Assembly: GCF_036084755.1 (NCBI RefSeq)
Contig: NZ_CP107968.1
Coordinates: 6,332,001-6,396,000, forward strand
Length of the DNA: 64,000 bases
DNA from: Streptomyces sp. NBC_00370
GTDB lineage: Bacteria > Actinomycetota > Actinomycetes > Streptomycetales > Streptomycetaceae
Direction: 5' to 3'
Shown here in pieces: positions 7,221 through 15,603 of the stretch; within the stretch, counting starts at the first letter, position 1, and each line of letters opens with the position of its first letter. Position numbers and translations under genes: made by a program. Below the pieces are notes generated by a model. That model searched no databases. It had not been told where the DNA came from and worked only from the letters and a program-made list of their open reading frames with translations.

Positions 7221-10136
7221 ATGACACAGACGACGAGCGGCCCGGCACGAGGCTCCCGGACCAAGGGCGCCAAGGTAGGCAAGGGTCTGCGGATCGAGCG
7301 GATCCACACCACGCCCGGAGTGCATCCGTACGACGAGGTGGCCTGGGAGCGCCGTGACGTCGTCATGACCAACTGGCGCGACGGCTCGGTCAACTTCGAG
7401 CAGCGTGGCGTCGAGTTCCCCGACTTCTGGTCGCTGAACGCGGTCAACATCGTCACCAGCAAGTATTTCAGGGGCGCCGTCGGCACCCCGCAGCGCGAGA
7501 CGGGTCTGCGGCAGCTCATCGACCGCATCGTGCGGACGTACCGCAAGGCCGGCGAGGACTTCCACTACTTCGCCTCGCCCGCCGACGCCGAGATCTTCGA
7601 GCACGAGCTGGCGTACGCGCTGCTGCACCAGATCTTCAGCTTCAACTCACCGGTGTGGTTCAACGTCGGCACCCCGCAGCCGCAGCAGGTCTCCGCCTGC
7701 TTCATCCTGTCGGTCGACGACTCGATGGACTCGATCCTCGACTGGTACAAGGAAGAGGGGATGATCTTCAAGGGCGGCTCGGGCGCCGGCCTGAACCTCT
7801 CCCGGATCCGCTCCTCCAAGGAACTGCTCTCCTCCGGCGGCAACGCGTCGGGCCCGGTCTCCTTCATGCGTGGTGCGGACGCCTCCGCCGGCACGATCAA
7901 GTCGGGCGGCGCCACCCGCCGTGCGGCCAAGATGGTCATCCTCGACGTCGACCACCCCGACATCGAGGACTTCATCCAGACCAAGGTCAAGGAAGAGGAG
8001 AAGATCCGCGCGCTGCGTGACGCGGGCTTCGACATGGACCTGGGCGGCGACGACATCACGTCCGTCCAGTACCAGAACGCCAACAACTCGGTCCGGGTGA
8101 ACGACGAGTTCATGCACGCCGTCGAGAACGGCGCCAAGTTCGGTCTGAAGGCCCGGATGACCGGCGAGGTCATCGAAGAGGTCGAGGCCAAGTCCCTCTT
8201 CCGCAGGATGGCGGAGGCCGCGTGGGCGTGCGCCGACCCCGGCATCCAGTACGACGACACGATCAACCGCTGGCACACCTGCCCCGAGTCCGGCCGGATC
8301 AACGGCTCGAACCCGTGCAGTGAGTACATGCACCTGGACAACACCTCGTGCAACCTGGCCTCGCTGAACCTGATGAAGTTCCTCAAGGACGACGGCAAGG
8401 GCCACCAGTCCTTCGAGGTGGACCGGTTCGCCAAGGTCGTCGAGCTGGTCATCACCGCGATGGACATCTCCATCTGCTTCGCCGACTTCCCCACGCAGAA
8501 GATCGGCGAGAACACCCGCGCCTTCCGCCAGCTCGGCATCGGCTACGCCAACCTCGGCGCCCTGCTGATGGCCACGGGCCACGCGTACGACTCGGACGGC
8601 GGCCGCTCGCTGGCCGGCGCCATCACCTCCCTGATGACCGGCACGTCGTACCGGCGCTCCGCCGAACTCGCCGCTGTCGTCGGCCCGTACGACGGCTACG
8701 CCCGCAACGCCGAGCCGCACAACCGGGTCATGAAGCAGCACTCCGACGCCAACGCCACCGCGCCCCGCGTGGACGACCTGGACAGCCCCGTCTGGGCCGC
8801 GGCCACCGAAGCCTGGCAGGACGTGCTGCGGCTCGGCGAGAAGAACGGCTTCCGCAACGCGCAGGCGTCCGTCATCGCCCCGACCGGCACCATCGGTCTC
8901 GCGATGTCCTGCGACACCACGGGCCTTGAGCCCGACCTGGCCCTGGTCAAGTTCAAGAAGCTCGTCGGCGGCGGCTCGATGCAGATCGTCAACGGCACGG
9001 TGCCGCAGGCGCTGCGCCGGCTGGGATACCAGGAGGAGCAGATCGAGGCGGTCGTCGCCCACATCGCCGAGCACGGCAATGTGATCGACGCGCCCGGCCT
9101 GAAGACCGAGCACTACTCGGTGTTCGACTGCGCCATGGGCGAGCGGTCCATCTCGGCCATGGGCCACGTCCGGATGATGGCGGCCATCCAGCCGTGGATC
9201 TCCGGCGCGCTGTCCAAGACGGTCAACCTGCCGGAGACGGCGACCGTCGAGGACGTCGAAGAGGTCTACTTCGAGGCGTGGAAGATGGGCGTCAAGGCGC
9301 TCGCGATCTACCGCGACAACTGCAAGGTCGGCCAGCCCCTCTCCGCGAAGAAGAAGGAGAAGGCGGCCGAGGAGGTCACGGAGAAGACCGAGTCCACCAT
9401 CCGCCAGGCGGTGGAGAAGGTCATCGAGTACCGCCCGGTCCGCAAGCGCCTGCCCAAGGGCCGTCCTGGCCTGACCACCTCCTTCACGGTGGGTGGCGCC
9501 GAGGGCTACATGACGGCGAACTCCTACCCGGACGACGGTCTGGGCGAGGTCTTCCTGAAGATGTCCAAGCAGGGCTCGACCCTCGCGGGCATGATGGACG
9601 CCTTCTCGATCGCCGTCTCCGTCGGGCTCCAGTACGGCGTGCCGCTGGAGACGTACGTCTCGAAGTTCACCAACATGCGCTTCGAGCCGGCCGGTATGAC
9701 GGACGACCCGGACGTGCGGATGGCGCAGTCGATCGTCGACTACATCTTCCGCCGCCTCGCGCTGGACTTCCTGCCCTTCGAGACGCGCTCCGCGCTCGGT
9801 ATCCACTCGGCCGACGAGCGCCAGCGCCACCTGGACACCGGCTCGTACGAGCAGCCGGACGACGGGCTCGAAGGTGACGCCGGTCTGGACGCCGACAGCC
9901 TGGCCCAGTCCGCCCCCCGGCGGCAGGAGCCCGCGCTGAAGGCGGTCGCGACGACGCCCTCGGTCCCGGCGATGACACCGGCCCCGCAGGAGGCCCACAC
10001 CTCGGCGGAGCTCGTCGAGATGCAGCTCGGCATCAGCGCCGACGCACCGCTGTGCTTCTCCTGCGGTACGAAGATGCAGCGGGCCGGGTCCTGCTACATC
10101 TGCGAGGGCTGCGGCTCCACCAGCGGTTGCAGCTGA
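7221..10136 (+). CDS. nrdJ: Class II (adenosylcobalamin-dependent) ribonucleotide reductase
   Basis: ATG 7221 is chosen because GGAGG (7212-7216) precedes it; the protein is 971 residues. It reduces ribonucleotides to deoxyribonucleotides using a cobalamin-generated thiyl radical, so it works with or without oxygen. Features include FNSPVWFNVG with a following cysteine, the NPCSE loop (Asn-Cys-Glu active site), SCDTTGLEPD, and a lysine/glutamate-rich linker. The C-terminal tail is cysteine-rich (CFSCGTKM and CYICEGCG), acting as redox shuttle and/or zinc site. Transcribed with nrdR. No cobalamin riboswitch is visible upstream, which fits a B12-requiring enzyme. Confidence 0.97.
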   Translation: MTQTTSGPARGSRTKGAKVGKGLRIERIHTTPGVHPYDEVAWERRDVVMTNWRDGSVNFEQRGVEFPDFWSLNAVNIVTSKYFRGAVGTPQRETGLRQLIDRIVRTYRKAGEDFHYFASPADAEIFEHELAYALLHQIFSFNSPVWFNVGTPQPQQVSACFILSVDDSMDSILDWYKEEGMIFKGGSGAGLNLSRIRSSKELLSSGGNASGPVSFMRGADASAGTIKSGGATRRAAKMVILDVDHPDIEDFIQTKVKEEEKIRALRDAGFDMDLGGDDITSVQYQNANNSVRVNDEFMHAVENGAKFGLKARMTGEVIEEVEAKSLFRRMAEAAWACADPGIQYDDTINRWHTCPESGRINGSNPCSEYMHLDNTSCNLASLNLMKFLKDDGKGHQSFEVDRFAKVVELVITAMDISICFADFPTQKIGENTRAFRQLGIGYANLGALLMATGHAYDSDGGRSLAGAITSLMTGTSYRRSAELAAVVGPYDGYARNAEPHNRVMKQHSDANATAPRVDDLDSPVWAAATEAWQDVLRLGEKNGFRNAQASVIAPTGTIGLAMSCDTTGLEPDLALVKFKKLVGGGSMQIVNGTVPQALRRLGYQEEQIEAVVAHIAEHGNVIDAPGLKTEHYSVFDCAMGERSISAMGHVRMMAAIQPWISGALSKTVNLPETATVEDVEEVYFEAWKMGVKALAIYRDNCKVGQPLSAKKKEKAAEEVTEKTESTIRQAVEKVIEYRPVRKRLPKGRPGLTTSFTVGGAEGYMTANSYPDDGLGEVFLKMSKQGSTLAGMMDAFSIAVSVGLQYGVPLETYVSKFTNMRFEPAGMTDDPDVRMAQSIVDYIFRRLALDFLPFETRSALGIHSADERQRHLDTGSYEQPDDGLEGDAGLDADSLAQSAPRRQEPALKAVATTPSVPAMTPAPQEAHTSAELVEMQLGISADAPLCFSCGTKMQRAGSCYICEGCGSTSGCS

Positions 10137-10178
10137 GCCCGCACACCGGCTGCCGCTGCACAGCGGCTGACCTGCACA

Positions 10179-10218
10179 GCGGCCCCCGCCGGACGTGAAG
10201 ACGTCCGGCGGGGGCCGC
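10179..10218. terminator. Strong hairpin after nrdJ (shared with the convergent TerD-like gene)
   Basis: Arms 10179-10196 and 10201-10218 pair perfectly over 18 base pairs around the loop GAAG. It lies between convergent genes and can serve both. Confidence 0.85.
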
Positions 10219-10244
10219 TGCCGTGCTCGTGCGCAGCGCCGCCG

Positions 10245-10772
10245 TCAGACGCGGCCCATCAGCCGGCCGAAGGACTGCGGGTCCGTGTCGTCGAACGCGT
10301 GGACGGCCGGGCGGAACACCCAGACCCCGCCGGGCTCGCGGCTGAATTCGGCGAACGTCGCCGCTGTGGCCTCCGGGACATCGGCGAAGTCGTACGCCGC
10401 CAGCTCGTTGTACCCCTCCAGCACCCGCACGGAGGGGTTGGTTATCTCGCCGAACGTCAGCTCGCCGTCGCGCTGTTGTATGGCCACACCCACCACGACA
10501 CGGGTGAACGAGTCCCCCAGTCGGTCCAGCTCCAGTGTCATGTCCTCGTCGGTGCCGAAACCGACGCCGTCCTTGCTGTCCCGGTTCAGTGTGATCGTGC
10601 CGTCCGGCGACCGGCTGCCGAAGAACACCAGGTAGGCGGGGTTGCCACGCGGGTCGTCCGAGGTGAACGTCCCGGCGACGAGGTCCAGGTCATGGGCCGG
10701 CTGCCCGAGCGGGCTCGGATCCCATTTCAGTGTGACCTCGGCCTTGGACACCCCTTTGTTGAGGTTGCTCAT
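10245..10772 (-). CDS. TerD-family (tellurium resistance / stress) protein
   Basis: A 175-residue cytoplasmic protein beginning MSNLNKGVSKAEVTLKWDPS, followed by HDLDLVAG and a later GDSFTRVVVGVAI stretch, all characteristic of the TerD/CABP fold with calcium-binding acidic loops. TerD proteins form part of widespread stress-response complexes; Streptomyces carry many copies, some affecting differentiation. This one stands alone rather than in a ter cluster, so a specific role cannot be assigned. It converges with nrdJ. Confidence 0.85.
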   Translation of the reverse strand: MSNLNKGVSKAEVTLKWDPSPLGQPAHDLDLVAGTFTSDDPRGNPAYLVFFGSRSPDGTITLNRDSKDGVGFGTDEDMTLELDRLGDSFTRVVVGVAIQQRDGELTFGEITNPSVRVLEGYNELAAYDFADVPEATAATFAEFSREPGGVWVFRPAVHAFDDTDPQSFGRLMGRV

Positions 10773-10947
10773 CAGTCTTCGCCCTCCCGCGACGGGCCGT
10801 GTTCCCAGCCTTGATTGCCAGGCTAGACCGGGCCACCGACAACGCAGAGGGCCCAGGGTCTCCCGGCCGCCAGGTTGGCCGGTTTCCGTTCGCCGCCGGG
10901 GGTGCGTGACGTGAACCGGACAGTGACCCGCGCCACGCCCGGGCCCC

Positions 10948-10953
10948 GTACGA
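10948..10953 (+). promoter_or_regulatory. -10 hexamer for a probable leaderless mRNA (gene at 10961)
   Basis: TACGAT is followed after seven bases by the GTG start at 10961, where transcription should begin. No ribosome-binding site precedes the start codon. Confidence 0.5.
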
Positions 10954-10960
10954 TGGCGCG

Positions 10961-11566
10961 GTGCTGGTCAAGTGGATTCGCTGCACCGTGGTCGACCGTC
11001 GAGGTTTTGAACGCGGACAGCGGAAATGGGCGGGGTTGCTCGGCGAACCGGGGTTCAGGGGGCAGGGCGGAGGATGGAGCAGGGTACGGCCGGGCGTGGC
11101 CCACGTCTTCACCTTCTGGGAGAGCCGTGCGTTCTACGACTCGTTCATGGCGCGCGCCCATGACCGGCTCGCGGCCGCGCAGTCGGGGACGTACAAGGAC
11201 AGCCAGTCCAAGCTGTTCGACCACCGCTTCGACGTGAAGACCGGCTTCGAGCCGAGGTTCACCGACGCGGACGTGGTGCGGGTCGCGCACAGCAAGGTGC
11301 ACGAGGACCGGGTCGAGCACTTCGCGCTGATGCAGGAGAAGGTGTGGAATCCCGCGATGGCCGGCTCGCCCGGCATGCTGCGCGGGTTGTTCGGGGAGGC
11401 GCCGGGCAACGAGTTCCTGGTGCTGTCCATGTGGCAGTCGGCGGCCGAGCACGGGAAGTACCGCATCGAGCGGGTGGAGCGGCTGACACTGCGCGCCCAG
11501 ACCGCCACCGACGTGGCCGCGCTGGCCGGGGACATCGTCGAGCTGGAACCCTCCTGGACGGTATGA
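10961..11566 (+). CDS. YdbC / DUF4937-like conserved protein
   Basis: A 201-residue protein starting at GTG 10961 (VLVKWIRCTVVDRRGFERG). It resembles actinobacterial YdbC-family proteins with a DUF4937 domain, which appear to consist of two dimeric alpha-beta-barrel-like halves (about 1-95 and 105-195; FTFWESRAFYDSFMAR in the first half aligns with VLSMWQSAAEHGKYR in the second). No catalytic residue or signal sequence is evident and the function is unknown. The start codon lies seven bases after TACGAT, suggesting a leaderless transcript. It precedes the phosphatase gene by 37 bases and could be co-transcribed. Confidence 0.75.
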   Translation: MLVKWIRCTVVDRRGFERGQRKWAGLLGEPGFRGQGGGWSRVRPGVAHVFTFWESRAFYDSFMARAHDRLAAAQSGTYKDSQSKLFDHRFDVKTGFEPRFTDADVVRVAHSKVHEDRVEHFALMQEKVWNPAMAGSPGMLRGLFGEAPGNEFLVLSMWQSAAEHGKYRIERVERLTLRAQTATDVAALAGDIVELEPSWTV

Positions 11567-11590
11567 CAATCGCCCTACCGCAGGACGATC

Positions 11591-11596
11591 TAAGGT
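11591..11596 (+). promoter_or_regulatory. -10 hexamer for a probable leaderless mRNA (gene at 11604)
   Basis: TAAGGT ends seven bases before ATG 11604, and no ribosome-binding site lies between. A matching -35 at normal spacing is not obvious (ATGACA at 11563-11568 is 22 bases away). Confidence 0.4.
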
Positions 11597-11603
11597 CGGG
11601 GGT

Positions 11604-12263
11604 ATGGCACGACCGCGACGCATCGTCCTCGTCCGGCACGGCGAGTCCGAAGGCAATGCCGACGACTCGGTGTACGAACGGGAACCCGACCATGCCCTGA
11701 GACTGACCCCCGCCGGGCGCCGGCAGGCCGAGGAGACCGGCGTGCGGCTGCGCCGGATGTTCGGCGCGACGCCGGTCAGCGCGTACGTCTCGCCGTACCG
11801 CCGCACCCATGACACCTTCCACGCGTTCGGGCTCGACCCGGCGCTGGTACGGGTCCGTGAGGAGCCCCGGCTACGGGAGCAGGACTGGGGGAACTGGCAG
11901 GACCGCGACGACGTACGGCTGCAGAAGACGTACCGCGACGCGTACGGGCACTTCTTCTACCGCTTCCCGCAGGGAGAGTCGGGTGCCGACGTGTACGACC
12001 GGGTCGGCGCGTTCCTGGAGAGCCTGCACCGCAGCTTCGAGGAGCCGGACTCGCCGCCCAACGTGCTGCTGGTGACCCACGGGCTCACCATGCGTCTGTT
12101 CTGCATGCGCTGGTTCCACTGGTCGGTGGCCGAGTTCGAATCGCTGTCGAACCCGCGCAACGCCGAGACCAGGACCCTGCTGCTCGGTCCGGACGGCCGG
12201 TACACGCTCGACAAGGAATTCGAACGCTGGCGCGTCCCGGAGCCGTACGGCGTCACCAGTTGA
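11604..12263 (+). CDS. Histidine phosphatase family protein (phosphoglycerate mutase-like)
   Basis: A 219-residue branch-1 histidine phosphatase. The phosphate pocket begins with LVRHGESEGN (R11, H12 nucleophile, G13); an acidic residue for protonation lies in LREQDWGNW; the second histidine is H159 in VTHGLTM. The family includes cofactor-dependent mutases and broad phosphatases; the absence of mutase-length insertions favours a phosphatase, substrate unknown. It converges with an MFS transporter gene, with a long shared hairpin between. Confidence 0.88.
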   Translation: MARPRRIVLVRHGESEGNADDSVYEREPDHALRLTPAGRRQAEETGVRLRRMFGATPVSAYVSPYRRTHDTFHAFGLDPALVRVREEPRLREQDWGNWQDRDDVRLQKTYRDAYGHFFYRFPQGESGADVYDRVGAFLESLHRSFEEPDSPPNVLLVTHGLTMRLFCMRWFHWSVAEFESLSNPRNAETRTLLLGPDGRYTLDKEFERWRVPEPYGVTS

Positions 12264-12303
12264 CCATGGAGTGACCGGGAACGGGCCGGTCAGGGTGACC
12301 GGC

Positions 12304-12356
12304 GACGCCCCGAGGTACGGGACGGACCCGCCGTCCGTCCCGTACCTCGGGGCGTC
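12304..12356. terminator. Long perfect hairpin between convergent phosphatase and MFS genes
   Basis: Arms 12304-12327 and 12333-12356 pair perfectly over 24 base pairs with the loop CCGCC. Confidence 0.9.
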
Positions 12357-12392
12357 GTCCGCCCGCCCCCCGTGGCGAGCGGCGCGCGGTGC

Positions 12393-13952
12393 TCAGGCCG
12401 CGGGGCCCACCGCTTCGGCCTTGCCGCTCAGGGCCTCCAGGTCGCTCTTGCGTACGCGGACCACCAGGAGGGCCGTCAGCAGGGCGACGCCCGCCATCGC
12501 CACGGCGGCCAGGAACGCGCTGGAGATGCTCTGGGTGAGCACTTCATGGCCCCAATGGCCCGGCAGCTGCTGGGTCTTGGCGAGCTGCGCCTTCTCCTGC
12601 GGACTCGCGTGCGCCATGAAGTCCGGCAGCACCTTCTTGGCCTCGTCCCTGCTCGCCGTGCCGAACACGGTCACCAGGATCGACAGGCCCAGCGAACCGC
12701 CCACCTGCTGGCTCGCGTTCAGCAGGCTGGAGGCCGCGCCCGCCTCGTGCTGGGCGACACCGGACACCGCGGTCAGGGTGAGGGTGACGAAGTTGAGCCC
12801 CATGCCGAGGCCGAAGACCATGAGCGGGCCGAGCACCCCGCCGAGGTACGAGCTGTCCGGCGTGATCTGCGTCTGCCAGAACAGGCCGAGGCCGGTCAGG
12901 GCCGCACCGGTCACCATGAACGGCTTGGGGCCGAGCACCGGCAGCAGCCGCTGCGACAGTCCGGCGCCCACGACGATCGCGACGGTCACCGGCAGGAAGG
13001 CGAGCCCGGACTGGATCGGGGTGTAGCCGAGCACGTTCTGGACGAACTGCACGATGAAGAAGAACATCCCGAACATCGCGGCCGCGAGGCACAGCATGAT
13101 CACGTAGGAGCCCGAACGGTTGCGGTCGGCGAACATCCGCAGCGGGACGATGGGTTCCTTCGCGCGCGACTCGATGAGGGCGAAGGCGGCGAGCAGGACG
13201 ACGGCGGCCACGAACGACGTGATGGTGAGCGAGTCCCGCCAGCCGTCCTCCGACGCCCGGATGAAGCCGTAGACCAGCGAGGCCATGCCCAGGGTCGAGG
13301 TCGCGGCCCCGGAGAAGTCGAACCGGCCCGGATGGCGCTTCGACTCGGTGATGTAGATCGGTGCGAGTACGGCGATGAGCACGCCGATCGGCACGTTCAC
13401 GAACAGCACCCAGCGCCAGTTCAGCCACTCGGTGAGCATGCCGCCGGCCAGCAGGCCGATCGCGCCGCCGCCGGCCGAGACGGCGGCGAAGACGGCGAAG
13501 GCCCTGTTGCGTTCGGGGCCTTCGGGGAAGGTGGTGGTGACCAGCGCCAGTGAGGTGGGTGAGGCGATCGCGCCACCGACTCCCTGGAGCGCGCGGGCGG
13601 CGAGCAGTTGCCACGGCTCCTGGGCAAAGCCGCCGAGGAGCGAGGCCAGCGTGAAGAGCAGGATGCCGGTCATGAACACCCGGCGGCGGCCGAGGATGTC
13701 GCCGGCCCTGCCGCCCAGCAGCAGCATTCCGCCGAAGGTGAGGGTGTAGGCGCTGACCACCCAGGACAGGTCGGCGGTGGAGAAGCTGAGTGCGTCTTGA
13801 ATATGCGGTAGCGCGATGTTCACAATCGTCGAGTCGAGTACGACCATGAGCTGACAGGCTGCGATGACGGCGAGGGCGATCCCAGGGCGCCCGCTCCGAC
13901 GGGCGGCGCCCGGTTCTCTGTTCGCTGTTTCGAGTTGAGAGGTTGTCGTCAC
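12393..13952 (-). CDS. MFS drug efflux transporter, DHA2 (EmrB/QacA) type, 14 membrane segments
   Basis: About 519 residues from GTG 13952 (GGGGGA seven bases upstream); GTG 13967 is an alternative with no ribosome site. The first segment carries VVLDSTIVNIALP, motif D of 14-helix drug:H+ antiporters; GGRAGDILGRRRVF is motif A in loop 2-3; GGAIGLLAGG is motif C, the antiporter signature. The protein should export hydrophobic drugs at the plasma membrane using the proton gradient. It is divergent from a TetR gene, and two 20-base operators lie between them, so TetR very probably represses the pump until its ligand binds. Confidence 0.93.
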   Translation of the reverse strand: MTTTSQLETANREPGAARRSGRPGIALAVIAACQLMVVLDSTIVNIALPHIQDALSFSTADLSWVVSAYTLTFGGMLLLGGRAGDILGRRRVFMTGILLFTLASLLGGFAQEPWQLLAARALQGVGGAIASPTSLALVTTTFPEGPERNRAFAVFAAVSAGGGAIGLLAGGMLTEWLNWRWVLFVNVPIGVLIAVLAPIYITESKRHPGRFDFSGAATSTLGMASLVYGFIRASEDGWRDSLTITSFVAAVVLLAAFALIESRAKEPIVPLRMFADRNRSGSYVIMLCLAAAMFGMFFFIVQFVQNVLGYTPIQSGLAFLPVTVAIVVGAGLSQRLLPVLGPKPFMVTGAALTGLGLFWQTQITPDSSYLGGVLGPLMVFGLGMGLNFVTLTLTAVSGVAQHEAGAASSLLNASQQVGGSLGLSILVTVFGTASRDEAKKVLPDFMAHASPQEKAQLAKTQQLPGHWGHEVLTQSISSAFLAAVAMAGVALLTALLVVRVRKSDLEALSGKAEAVGPAA

Positions 13953-13976
13953 TGTTGGATCCCCCACAAGTGAGTT

Positions 13977-13996
13977 AGTGAACGTGCCCGTTCACT
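13977..13996. promoter_or_regulatory. TetR operator O1 (MFS-proximal)
   Basis: AGTGAACG-TGCC-CGTTCACT is a perfect 8-4-8 palindrome, centred about 35 bases upstream of the transporter start. Confidence 0.8.
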
Positions 13997-14025
13997 GTCC
14001 TCGACTACGGTAGTGAGTCCCCAAC

Positions 14026-14045
14026 AGAGAACGCAAGCGTTCACT
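14026..14045. promoter_or_regulatory. TetR operator O2 (tetR-proximal)
   Basis: AGAGAACG-CAAG-CGTTCACT repeats O1's architecture with one arm mismatch. Its centre is 49 bases from O1 and about 51 bases upstream of the tetR start. Confidence 0.78.
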
Positions 14046-14086
14046 GTAGCTGCCGTCCGGAGTGTCGCCCCGATGGAGAGTTACTG

Positions 14087-14713
14087 ATGGTTTCTTCGCA
14101 CTCTGCGGCCACCGCTCGGCCGCAGCAGGTGTCGTTGCGCCGCCGAGGGCCCGTGCTGGAACGCGCGATCCTCGACGCCGCGTTGGAGCAGTTGAGTACG
14201 GTCGGCTGGAACGGCCTGACCATGGAAGGCGTCGCAGCGGCCGCGCAGACGGGCAAGGCCGCCGTCTACCGCCGCTGGCCGTCCAAGGAGGATCTCGTCG
14301 TCGAGGCCCTGCGGGACGGGCTGCCGGCGATGGAGGAGCCGCCCGACCTCGGCAGTGTCCGCGCCGATCTGTACGAACTGTGCGCGGCCATCCGGGAGGG
14401 GATGTACTCGCGTACCGGCGCCGCGCTGCGCGCCGTACTGCACGAGTGCGACGGGTCGAGCGCCGAGCGTTTCCACGAGCTGATCATCAGCAGTGTCATC
14501 GAGCCGTCGACGCGGCTCTTCGGCGAGGTGGTCCGCCGGGGGATCGCGCGGGGTGAGGTCCGCTCCGACGCGGCCGACGCGATGGTCTACGACGTCATCC
14601 CCGCCCTGATGATGTACCGGACGAAGGTATGCGCGAGTGACTGGGCCGACGTCGAGATCGCCGAGGTCATCGACAAGGTCATGATGCCGCTGCTGCGGCT
14701 GCCGTCCGGCTGA
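14087..14713 (+). CDS. TetR-family repressor of the adjacent efflux pump
   Basis: 208 residues from ATG 14087 (GGAGAG at 14075-14080). Residues ~25-72 form the TetR HTH (ILDAALEQLSTVGWNGLTME...GKAAVYRRWPSKEDLV). The C-terminal ligand domain (about 90-205) resembles the TetR_C_11/Rv-type group, although this assignment is from pattern only. It probably binds the twin AGTGAACG operators in the divergent promoter region, controlling both itself and the MFS pump. The inducer is unknown. Confidence 0.9.
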   Translation: MVSSHSAATARPQQVSLRRRGPVLERAILDAALEQLSTVGWNGLTMEGVAAAAQTGKAAVYRRWPSKEDLVVEALRDGLPAMEEPPDLGSVRADLYELCAAIREGMYSRTGAALRAVLHECDGSSAERFHELIISSVIEPSTRLFGEVVRRGIARGEVRSDAADAMVYDVIPALMMYRTKVCASDWADVEIAEVIDKVMMPLLRLPSG

Positions 14714-14748
14714 CCGCACCCGGGCTGTCGCGCGGCGTCGGGGCGGCG

Positions 14749-14754
14749 TAATCT
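14749..14754 (+). promoter_or_regulatory. -10 hexamer for rnhB (very short leader)
   Basis: TAATCT ends ten bases before the rnhB ATG at 14765, so the 5' leader would be only a few bases. No -35 with good spacing was recognised. Confidence 0.4.
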
Positions 14755-14764
14755 TGCTGGCGTC

Positions 14765-15475
14765 ATGCCGTACGAACCACCCACCCACACCGTCGAGCGC
14801 TCGCTCCGCGCCACCACCGACGCCACCGTGATCGCCGGCGTCGACGAGGTCGGACGCGGAGCGTGGGCCGGTCCCGTGACGGTGTGCGCGGCGGTCACCG
14901 GCCTGCGCAGGCCGCCGACCGGACTCACCGACTCCAAGCTGCTCACCCCCAAACGCCGTACGGCGCTGGCCGGTCAGCTCGACGGCTGGGTCACGGCGCA
15001 CGCCATCGGGCACGCCTCTCCGGAGGAGATCGACGACCTCGGGATGACGGCGTCGCTGCGGCTCGCCGCCGTACGCGCCCTGGAAGCTCTGCCGATACGG
15101 CCCCACGCGGTGATCCTCGACGGCAAGCACGACTATCTCGGCGGGCCGTGGCAGGTCCGTACGGTCATCAAGGGCGACCAGTCCTGCGTCTCGGTGGCGG
15201 CGGCTTCGGTGCTCGCCAAGGTGCGCAGGGACGCGATGATGGCCGAACTGGCCGAAGGATCGGCCGAGTACGCGCCGTACGCCTTCGCCGACAACGCCGG
15301 TTATCCCTCGCCCGTGCACCGGGCGGCGCTGGAGGAGCGGGGGCCGACGGAGCACCACCGGCTCTCGTGGTCCTACCTCGACGCGCTGCCCCGGTGGCGG
15401 CATCTCAAGAAGTTCCGGGTGGCCGCCGCACCGGAAACGTTGGAAGACGGGGGCCAACTCGGCTTCGATTTCTGA
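14765..15475 (+). CDS. rnhB: Ribonuclease HII
   Basis: 236 residues. IAGVDEVGRGAWAGP holds the first two metal ligands (D27, E28); D119 in ILDGKHD and D156 in AKVRRD complete the catalytic set; KGDQSCVSVAAASVLAKV is the second family signature. The enzyme cleaves the RNA strand of RNA-DNA hybrids and nicks at single ribonucleotides misincorporated into DNA. That fits a neighbourhood with ribonucleotide reductase and helicases. It is slightly longer than most homologues at the N-terminus. Confidence 0.96.
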   Translation: MPYEPPTHTVERSLRATTDATVIAGVDEVGRGAWAGPVTVCAAVTGLRRPPTGLTDSKLLTPKRRTALAGQLDGWVTAHAIGHASPEEIDDLGMTASLRLAAVRALEALPIRPHAVILDGKHDYLGGPWQVRTVIKGDQSCVSVAAASVLAKVRRDAMMAELAEGSAEYAPYAFADNAGYPSPVHRAALEERGPTEHHRLSWSYLDALPRWRHLKKFRVAAAPETLEDGGQLGFDF

Positions 15476-15542
15476 AACTTCCGGTGAACCCTGGGACCGG
15501 TGTGTGCTTTCGTGCCGCGCCCATGGGTACTTCCGCAGACAT

Positions 15543-15558
15543 GGGCACAAATGTGCCC
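15543..15558. promoter_or_regulatory. Perfect palindrome upstream of the gene at 15604
   Basis: GGGCACA-AA-TGTGCCC is a 7-2-7 perfect inverted repeat, 45 bases before the next start codon. Overlapping it is a near direct repeat, CATGGGTAC (15522-15530) and CATGGGCAC (15540-15548), 18 bases apart. Probably an operator; the regulator is unknown. Confidence 0.5.
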
Positions 15559-15603
15559 ACCCCGCCGATGCCTTTCGCACCGGTGTTTGATAGACATCCA
15601 GTT

